The position numbers were made by a program, and so were the translations under genes. From JAWOJB01 sp046484325 (lineage in GTDB: Bacteria; Actinomycetota; Acidimicrobiia; Spongiisociales; ZC4RG35): 18,756 nucleotides of DNA. The stretch spans positions 1 to 18,756 of the forward strand of contig JAWOJB010000042.1 in the NCBI GenBank assembly GCA_046484325.1. Reading direction: 5' to 3'. The notes under the pieces were generated by a model. The model searched no databases, was not told the origin of the DNA, and worked only from the letters and a program-made list of their open reading frames with translations. This document shows positions 7,433 through 13,272 of this stretch, piece by piece. Numbering within the stretch: the first letter of the stretch is position 1; each line of letters starts with the position of its first letter.

Positions 7433-8581
7433 TCAGCCCGACAGTGCCGACCTCCGTAGGTAGTCGAGCACCATCGCGTGGAGCGACCGGAGGGCGTACC
7501 CGTAGCCGCGCAGGGCCGCCTCGGCCGTGTAGCCGAGCACCCGGGTCAACCACAGACGGAAGAGCAGTTCCTCCCAGTCGTCGTCGCCCTCGACGAACTC
7601 GTCGAGGAGCACACCGAACGTGTCGTACCAGAGCCCGTCCTGCATGAACCGGAAGGTGGGTCGCTGGCGAGAGGCGAGCAGGCCGTCCCGAATCGGGGTC
7701 GGAAAATGGCGCAGCAACTCGTCCTGCCGGTCGGTCCACCGCTCGGTGAGGAGATGCAGGCTGGGCTCGAGGAGGAACCCGATCTTCTCGGCGATCGACT
7801 GGGGCACCACGTCCGGGTACTCGATGTGGTGGATCGTCCCCGGGCTGACCGCCTCGCCTCGCAGGTCCTGGATGGCGACGAAGCACTCGACGAGCATGGT
7901 TCGGAGGTCGGTGAGCGCCCCGTACAGCTTGTGGGCCTTTCCCTGGGCTATGTACACCTCGATCATCGGGAGGCGCCGCTGGACGATGGAGAAAGTGATG
8001 AGGGTGTCGATACCCCAGTCACTGCGGGCGGCAACCCGGGGATCGTCGACGAGCGCCTCGGCCGCCTTCCGCTTGAGGAGGAGTTCGCCCCCCAGCGGCT
8101 GTTCGATCCAGGCGAGCTCCGACCGGGGGAACAGCATGGCGAACCCGGTCCGGGTCACCATCCAGGTGATCATGGCGTCCGTGGCCGATCGGGGGAAGTA
8201 GTGGCGGACCGCTTCGTAGTCGAGGTCGGCCGCCTGCTCCGCCTTGGTGACCCAGGATCCGTCGAAGCTCGTGATGTCGGTGTCGTAGAAGTGAAGCCGG
8301 TCGTGGCCGGTGTCGAGGAAGTAGCGGAGGCCCGTGTTCATGCCATCGCCCTTGCCGGGCCGGCGCGAGCCGATCCGCTGCTGCAGGATCAGGTTGACCG
8401 GCGTGCCGGTGGCCGCGGTGATGGACGGGGCTGCGGCCGCGAGCGCCTGCCAGGTCGTCTCCTCCTCCACCCCGACCCCGAGCACCTCGCCGACCCGCTC
8501 GTGGGACGCGGCAGTACGGACGTTGGCGACCGCCACCTCGGGGTCCTCGGTCTTGAACGGGAAGACGACCAGGCTGCTCAC
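7433..8581 (-). CDS. mgs: Mannosylglycerate synthase, one-step (GT78)
   Basis: 382 residues from the GTG at 8581, 11 bases after the phosphatase stop. The start gives VSSLVVFPFK, matching the N-terminus I recall for the Rhodothermus marinus enzyme (SLVVFPFK). The enzyme transfers mannose from GDP-mannose to D-glycerate in one reaction, giving alpha-mannosylglycerate in the cytoplasm. Near-identical blocks are RPGKGDGMNT (74-83), HFYDTDITSF with metal-binding Asp100-x-Asp102, YFPRSATDAMITWM, WIEQPLGGELL, RSDWGIDTL with Asp192, GKAHKLYG with His217, and DLRTMLVECF. The DxD, Asp192 and His217 positions equal those I recall for the R. marinus structure. Conservation is high over the whole length, so the family call is firm. 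R. marinus enzyme also tolerates GDP-glucose, so some glucosylglycerate could be made. It is the last gene of the mannosylglycerate cluster. Confidence 0.93.
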   Translation of the reverse strand: MSSLVVFPFKTEDPEVAVANVRTAASHERVGEVLGVGVEEETTWQALAAAAPSITAATGTPVNLILQQRIGSRRPGKGDGMNTGLRYFLDTGHDRLHFYDTDITSFDGSWVTKAEQAADLDYEAVRHYFPRSATDAMITWMVTRTGFAMLFPRSELAWIEQPLGGELLLKRKAAEALVDDPRVAARSDWGIDTLITFSIVQRRLPMIEVYIAQGKAHKLYGALTDLRTMLVECFVAIQDLRGEAVSPGTIHHIEYPDVVPQSIAEKIGFLLEPSLHLLTERWTDRQDELLRHFPTPIRDGLLASRQRPTFRFMQDGLWYDTFGVLLDEFVEGDDDWEELLFRLWLTRVLGYTAEAALRGYGYALRSLHAMVLDYLRRSALSG

Positions 8582-8592
8582 GGCCGACGACC

Positions 8593-9384
8593 CTACCCCG
8601 CCGTCGCCAGGGCGCGCAGGATCCAGCGCGCGGCTTCGACCCATCCGATCGGGCCGATGCCCTCGACGAGCTCCACCCCGGGGAGGCCCAGGTCCACCCA
8701 CCCGCCGCCCGGACGCTCGACGAGCATCGGGTGGTCGACCGCCTCCAGCATCTCCCGGTCGTTGGGGGCGTCGCCGACCGCGAAGGAGAGCGGCCCGGCG
8801 AGCCGATCGAGGACGACGGCGATGGCGGTGCCCTTGTCGTGCTCGGCCTGGGCGGTCCAGAAGCGCGAACCACGGACCATCCGGAGCCCTCGGCGTGCCA
8901 GCGCCTGCTCAAGGGATGACGCATCGCCGTCGGTGATCCAGAAGGTCTCGGTGTGCTCGCGGCGTCGGGCGAGGCCGGCCGAGGCCGGATCCAGCCCGGT
9001 CCGGTCGGCGATCTCGTCGACCGTGGCGTCGCCGTAGCCCACCACTTCGACTCCCGCCTCGCCGGCGGCGGAGCCGAGGCCCGCCCGCACCTCGGCATAG
9101 GGCCGGCCGATCGGGACCACCGTCTCGGGACCGGGGGGTGTCGCCGGGAACCCATCCCACCACACGACTGCTCCGCCGTTCTCGGTGATGAACACGGGCG
9201 GGAGCCCGAGCTCGGCCGTCAGCCGTTGCTGCTCGGCGCGGGTCTTGGCCGAGCAGGCGACGACGAGGACGCCCTCCTCGGCGAGACGGGGGAGCGCCTC
9301 GGCGGCGGCCCCGGGCGAGTAGGTGTCGTGGTCCAGGAGTGTCCCGTCGAGGTCGGTGAAGAGGACGGCGCGCGGGCCGCTCAC
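8593..9384 (-). CDS. mpgP: Mannosyl-3-phosphoglycerate phosphatase (HAD family IIB)
   Basis: 263 residues from a GTG at 9384 that overlaps the TGA of the synthase gene by four bases (GTGA). It removes phosphate from mannosyl-3-phosphoglycerate, completing the two-step route. HAD motifs are in order: FTDLDGTLLD with nucleophile Asp11 and Asp13, a motif II serine in VVACSAKTR (Ser45), motif III Lys184 in AEHDKGTAI, and motif IV VGDAPNDREM with Asp205 and Asp209. The cap region between motifs II and III holds ITENGG (67-72) and RREHTETFWITDGD (141-154), as in this phosphatase subfamily, which includes Thermus and Pyrococcus enzymes and E. coli YedP. Overlap with mpgS makes the function clear. 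It may also act on glucosyl-3-phosphoglycerate. Confidence 0.92.
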   Translation of the reverse strand: MSGPRAVLFTDLDGTLLDHDTYSPGAAAEALPRLAEEGVLVVACSAKTRAEQQRLTAELGLPPVFITENGGAVVWWDGFPATPPGPETVVPIGRPYAEVRAGLGSAAGEAGVEVVGYGDATVDEIADRTGLDPASAGLARRREHTETFWITDGDASSLEQALARRGLRMVRGSRFWTAQAEHDKGTAIAVVLDRLAGPLSFAVGDAPNDREMLEAVDHPMLVERPGGGWVDLGLPGVELVEGIGPIGWVEAARWILRALATAG

Positions 9385-10694
9385 GTCACGGGGGGAGCCG
9401 GGGTGGGTCCATCGCCGCCGGAGGTGGGGGCCGCCGGCTCGAACTCGTCGTCGAGCACGAGGATCGGTTCCTCGACGATCACGCCCGCCACCCGCCGCTT
9501 CTGGATGGCGGTGTAGCTCGACGCCTCCTCGCGCAGGGTCTCGAGGAACGCAGCCCGATCGAAGTCGATGAGCGGCGGGTAGATCCGCTCCGTCGGGGGG
9601 CGGCCACCGGGCTCGAGGGCACCCTGCTGGACGAGGAACTCGAGGATCTCCTCGCGGGTGGTCTCCGGACAGATCGGGGAGTGGTACAGGACGTTGAGGG
9701 CCTGGAGCCGCATCTCCTGGACGTGGTCGCTGCCCTTGTTCTCGTGGAAGTGGGGGTTGCGGGTCTCGATCTGGAAGACGTCCACGGTGCTTCGGAGGAC
9801 CTCGGGCCGAGGCGAGGCGACCACTCCTCCGAACTGCTCGAACATGTCGAGGTACTCGAAGGGCTCGACCGCGAACCCCCCGGCCAGGCGGAGCCGCAGA
9901 CCCAACTCCATGCTCAGGGCGTGCTCGCCGGCGTTGCCCGTGGAGATGATCTCGGTGCCGAACCCGGAGTACTCGGCGAGGAGCAGGTTGAGGAAGCGGT
10001 TGGTCACCTGCGAGGTGCGACCCCACCGATTGAAGAAGAGCCGGCCGTCCTGGAGCTTCGGCTTCGATTGCCACGAGATCCTGACCATCGAATAGGGGGT
10101 GGTGGCGGCGTGGAAGCCGGCCGCATACGACCGTACGTACTCGTTGATCGCGCCCGGCACGTAGTTGTCGGCATCGACGAAGCCGACGTGGCTCTTCCCG
10201 GCCAGGGCCGCCAGGGCCAGGCCGATGAGCATGCCCTCCCCCTTCCCGGTGCGGACGAGCCCGTCGTCGTCGACGATCTGGGGGATGCCGCCGGCCGCCA
10301 TGGCGGCGGCGAGCCCGGGGTCGCGCTGGTGCACGGCGATCGCCGATCGCTCGGTGGCATGACAGAAGTGCTCGAGCGTCTGGCACTCGAAGTCGAAGCG
10401 GTCCACCGGGTCCCGGCTGCTGTTCGACACGAGGATGATCAGGCAGTCATGGGGGATCCCCGTGAACACCCCCTCGATCACTTTCCGGCGCTCGTTCATG
10501 CAGGGCACGACGACCGCCAGGTTGCCGAACACCTTGCGAAGCGACTCGTGGGGAACGTGGCGCACCATCATCCCGTGCGCCGGGGTCTCCTCGTGCCCGG
10601 TCGGAGCCCCCGAGTCGAACTCGAGCACCTGCTGGAGCGAGTGGATCCTGACGGCGCCGAAACGCTCGAAGCGGTTCGGCTTCTCGAGTCGCAT
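9381..10694 (-). CDS. mpgS: Mannosyl-3-phosphoglycerate synthase (GT55)
   Basis: 437 residues from the ATG at 10694. It makes mannosyl-3-phosphoglycerate from GDP-mannose and 3-phosphoglycerate, the first step of the two-step route. Family blocks resemble what I recall of the Pyrococcus horikoshii enzyme along the chain: ERFGAVRIHSLQQV (10-23), LAVVVPCMNE (59-68), ILVSNSSRDP, HQRDPGLAAA, VRTGKGEGMLIGLA, VGFVDADNYVPGA with metal-binding Asp174-x-Asp176, NAGEHALSM and FQIETRNPHFHENKG (307-321). About 30 residues beyond the usual end form an acidic then Pro/Gly-rich tail not expected in the family. The related mycobacterial glucosyl enzyme (GT81) is shorter and lacks these blocks. Transcription may start at its own leaderless promoter in the 33-base gap after the hydrolase gene. 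Confidence 0.93.
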   Translation of the reverse strand: MRLEKPNRFERFGAVRIHSLQQVLEFDSGAPTGHEETPAHGMMVRHVPHESLRKVFGNLAVVVPCMNERRKVIEGVFTGIPHDCLIILVSNSSRDPVDRFDFECQTLEHFCHATERSAIAVHQRDPGLAAAMAAGGIPQIVDDDGLVRTGKGEGMLIGLALAALAGKSHVGFVDADNYVPGAINEYVRSYAAGFHAATTPYSMVRISWQSKPKLQDGRLFFNRWGRTSQVTNRFLNLLLAEYSGFGTEIISTGNAGEHALSMELGLRLRLAGGFAVEPFEYLDMFEQFGGVVASPRPEVLRSTVDVFQIETRNPHFHENKGSDHVQEMRLQALNVLYHSPICPETTREEILEFLVQQGALEPGGRPPTERIYPPLIDFDRAAFLETLREEASSYTAIQKRRVAGVIVEEPILVLDDEFEPAAPTSGGDGPTPAPPVT

Positions 10695-10700
10695 GCGACG

Positions 10701-10706
10701 AACCTA
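10701..10706 (-). promoter_or_regulatory. -10 box TAGGTT, leaderless geometry, for mpgS
   Basis: TAGGTT on the minus strand is followed by six bases and then ATG at 10694. Transcription would start on the A of the ATG. It lies in the 33-base gap after the hydrolase gene, so mpgS, mpgP and mgs could be transcribed apart from the hydrolase. Confidence 0.5.
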
Positions 10707-10727
10707 CCCGGCTCCCGCGGCTGAGGG

Positions 10728-12071
10728 CTAGGGACCTTCGGTCTCGGGGTCCGGCTCGAAGAGCAGATCGACGATGAGGGCCGCTGTCCAGGCGAACCGG
10801 GAGGCGCCGTGGCCGGTGCCGGTGATCGGGTCGTAGTGCTCGTGGAAGCCGGAGCGGCGGGGGAGGTCGATGAGCGATCGGCGAAGGCTGGTCGCCAGGT
10901 CGTCGAAGCCATACCGCCGGAGACCGCGATAGAGGACCCAGTTCACGTTCACCCAGATCGGCCCTCGCCAGTAGTTGGTGGGGAGGAAATTGGCCTCGGT
11001 TGGGTCGACGCTGGGCACCATCCAGGTGGTGGCGTCGAGTCGGCCTCCCACCGACGCCACCAGGTGCTCGACCATCCGGTCGGCCTGCTCCCGGGTCGGC
11101 ACGCCGGCGAACAGCGGTGAGAACCCGGCACCCACCCGGGTGGCGATCGGTGCGTCCTCGAGCAGGTCGTAGTCGACGAAGCAGGCCATCCCCTCGTCCC
11201 ACAGGCGCCGCCGCATGCCCGCCGCCGTCTCGTCGGCCCATCGTTCGAACGAGGTGGGATCGGCGTCGAACAGGCGGGCGATCTCGGCCAGATCGCGGTT
11301 GGCCTGCACCCACAGCGAGTTGTAGAGCACGTCGGCGATGGCGAAAGGGGTTGTGCGGCTGATCGGCTCCGGGTGATAGTGGTGTTGCCGGAACAACTTG
11401 ACCAGATGGATGTAGCGGTCGTAGTGGTCCTCGGTGGGGCGCTCGTCTTCCTTTGCATGCTCGAGGTCGGCGCGGACCCAGTCCCGCACCCCCTCTGGCA
11501 CCAGCCTGCCGAGGGCCTCGTCCCACAGCGGCGAGTTGTCCATCCCCGACTCCCACGGATGCCAGATCTCGACCAGGCCGTCGTCGTTCCGGATCCGCTC
11601 CCGCTTCAGGTAGAAGTGCCAGGCGGAGAGCTTGGGCAACAACTCGCCGAGAAAGCGTCGCGCCCGGTCCCGGTCGGTGGCCCGCCGGTAGATGTGGAAG
11701 GCGGCGGTGGCGTGCACCGGCGGCTGGACGATCCCCGAGGTCCGCGGATACCGGGGGGCATAGGGGTTCCGCTCGGTCTGCCAGAACTCCGGCCCGGGGA
11801 AGTAGGCGTGGTCCCCGTCGGTGAACACGATGTGGGGGAGCAGGCCGTTGCTCCACTGGCCCCGGAACAGCGAGGAGAGCTCCTGCTCGGCCCGTTCCTG
11901 GTGGTAGTGGGCATACCCCATGGCGATGAACGCCGCATCCCAGCTCCACTGGTGTGGATAGAGGTTGGGCGAGGGCCGGGTGGCGTGTCCGAGCCAGTTG
12001 GCCTCGAGGACGCCCATCGCATCCAGTACGAGCCGGGCGTCGGCGTCCGAGAGGCGGGCAGGCACCGTCAT
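10728..12071 (-). CDS. mgH: Mannosylglycerate/glucosylglycerate hydrolase (GH63)
   Basis: 447 residues from the ATG at 12071. The size and motifs fit the short bacterial GH63 enzymes of Thermus, Rubrobacter and Mycolicibacterium that hydrolyse mannosylglycerate or glucosylglycerate to the sugar and glycerate. Visible are YPHQWSWDAAFIAMGYA (38-54), QPPVHATAAFHIYRRA, WHPWESGMDNSPLWDEAL with likely general acid Asp178, FLPTNYWRGPIWVNVNW (362-378), and SGFHEHYDPITGTGHG with likely general base Glu411. There is no signal peptide, so it acts in the cytoplasm. Being next to two mannosylglycerate synthesis systems makes mannosylglycerate the best guess for its substrate, although GH63 also contains trehalose- and oligosaccharide-active members. 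It heads the cluster, divergent from sbcD across 67 bases. No clear Shine-Dalgarno or TANNNT box was found; CACACT ending eight bases before the ATG is a weak candidate. Confidence 0.85.
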   Translation of the reverse strand: MTVPARLSDADARLVLDAMGVLEANWLGHATRPSPNLYPHQWSWDAAFIAMGYAHYHQERAEQELSSLFRGQWSNGLLPHIVFTDGDHAYFPGPEFWQTERNPYAPRYPRTSGIVQPPVHATAAFHIYRRATDRDRARRFLGELLPKLSAWHFYLKRERIRNDDGLVEIWHPWESGMDNSPLWDEALGRLVPEGVRDWVRADLEHAKEDERPTEDHYDRYIHLVKLFRQHHYHPEPISRTTPFAIADVLYNSLWVQANRDLAEIARLFDADPTSFERWADETAAGMRRRLWDEGMACFVDYDLLEDAPIATRVGAGFSPLFAGVPTREQADRMVEHLVASVGGRLDATTWMVPSVDPTEANFLPTNYWRGPIWVNVNWVLYRGLRRYGFDDLATSLRRSLIDLPRRSGFHEHYDPITGTGHGASRFAWTAALIVDLLFEPDPETEGP

Positions 12072-12125
12072 GGCAGTTCAGTGTGCCACGGCGTCGCCCA
12101 CACCCGAGGTGTCCCATCCTCTCGG

Positions 12126-12131
12126 TACGAT
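12126..12131 (+). promoter_or_regulatory. -10 box TACGAT, leaderless geometry, for sbcD
   Basis: TACGAT is followed by seven bases and then GTG at 12139. There is no Shine-Dalgarno. This is the best -10 match of the set and lies in the 67-base divergent region shared with the hydrolase gene. Confidence 0.55.
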
Positions 12132-12138
12132 CGACTGA

Positions 12139-13272
12139 GTGCGGATCCTCCACACCTCGGACTGGCACGTCGGGCGGACGATCCGCGGGCGAAGCCGGGT
12201 CGAGGAGCACCGGGAGGTGCTTGCCGAGATCGCCGGCGTCGCCGGGGAGCGGCAGGTGGATCTCGTGCTCGTGGCCGGGGACCTGTTCGACCACGCCGCC
12301 CCCACGGCCGAGGCCGAGTCGGTCGTGTACCGGGCGCTCCTGGATCTGGCCCAGGTGGCACCGGTGGTGCTCGTCGCCGGCAACCACGACCACCCGCGGC
12401 GGCTCGAGGCCGTGGCCCCGCTCCTCGAGCTGGGCCGGGTGCGGGTGGGGTCGGTGCCCAGGCCCCCGGAGGGCGGTGGGCTGCTCGAGATCCCCGATCT
12501 TCCGGTTCGCGTCGCTCTGCTGCCATTCGTCAGTCAACGGGGGATCGTGCGGGCCGGCCAGCTGATGGAGAGCGACGCCGACGAGCACGGTGGCACCTAC
12601 GCCGATCGGCTCCGGCTCGTGATCGAGCGGCTGTGCGAGCCGATGACCTCCGACACGGTCAACATCGTGCTGGCCCACCTCTCGGTCCACGGAGCGGAGG
12701 TGGTGGGGAGCGAGCGACGCGCCCACGTCTTCGGGTATGCCCTGCCGGCCCTCGCCTTCCCCGGCAGCCTCTCCTACGTCGCCCTCGGCCACTTCCACCG
12801 CCGCCAGCGGGTCCCGGCGCCGGCGCCCACCTGGTACTCGGGTTCGCCGCTCCAGCTCGACTTCGGCGAGGCAGGCGATCGCAAGGGCGTGCTGGTGGTG
12901 GAGGCTGAGCCCGGTCTGCCGGTCGCCGTCGAGGAGGTCGATGTGAGCTCGGGGACGCCGCTGGTTGTGCTCCGGGGGACGATGGAGCAGGTGGAGGCGG
13001 CCGTTCCGGCCATCGGCGATGCCTATGTCAAGGTGGAGCTGGACGAGCCGCCTCGGGCGGGCCTCGCCGACGAGATCCGCGGTCTCGTGCCGGGTGCGGT
13101 CGACGTGGCCCTGGTCGCGTATGAACCACCGATCCCGGGCGGCGAGCGGGATGTGCGCGCCGGACGCGACCCCCACGAGCTCTTCGTCGAGTACCTGCGA
13201 TCCCGCCGGGTGGAGGATGATCGGCTCGTTGGACTCTTCGACGAGCTGCTGGCCGAGGCCCATGAGGCCTGA
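12139..13272 (+). CDS. sbcD: Exonuclease SbcD (Mre11-type nuclease)
   Basis: 377 residues from the GTG at 12139, which places RILHTSDWHVG at the very N-terminus as in all SbcD/Mre11. The phosphoesterase motifs are complete: Asp8 and His10 in SDWH, GDLFDH with Asp48, GNHDHP (81-86), AHLSVHG with His179, and LGHFHRRQ with His217 and His219. These bind two manganese ions. The C-terminal part (about 230-377) is the capping and SbcC-binding region. With SbcC it cuts hairpin and protein-blocked DNA ends and starts break processing. The gene overlaps sbcC by 11 bases, so the two are co-translated. The presence of nurA at the end of the operon gives it an archaeal Mre11-like context. Confidence 0.95.
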   Translation: MRILHTSDWHVGRTIRGRSRVEEHREVLAEIAGVAGERQVDLVLVAGDLFDHAAPTAEAESVVYRALLDLAQVAPVVLVAGNHDHPRRLEAVAPLLELGRVRVGSVPRPPEGGGLLEIPDLPVRVALLPFVSQRGIVRAGQLMESDADEHGGTYADRLRLVIERLCEPMTSDTVNIVLAHLSVHGAEVVGSERRAHVFGYALPALAFPGSLSYVALGHFHRRQRVPAPAPTWYSGSPLQLDFGEAGDRKGVLVVEAEPGLPVAVEEVDVSSGTPLVVLRGTMEQVEAAVPAIGDAYVKVELDEPPRAGLADEIRGLVPGAVDVALVAYEPPIPGGERDVRAGRDPHELFVEYLRSRRVEDDRLVGLFDELLAEAHEA

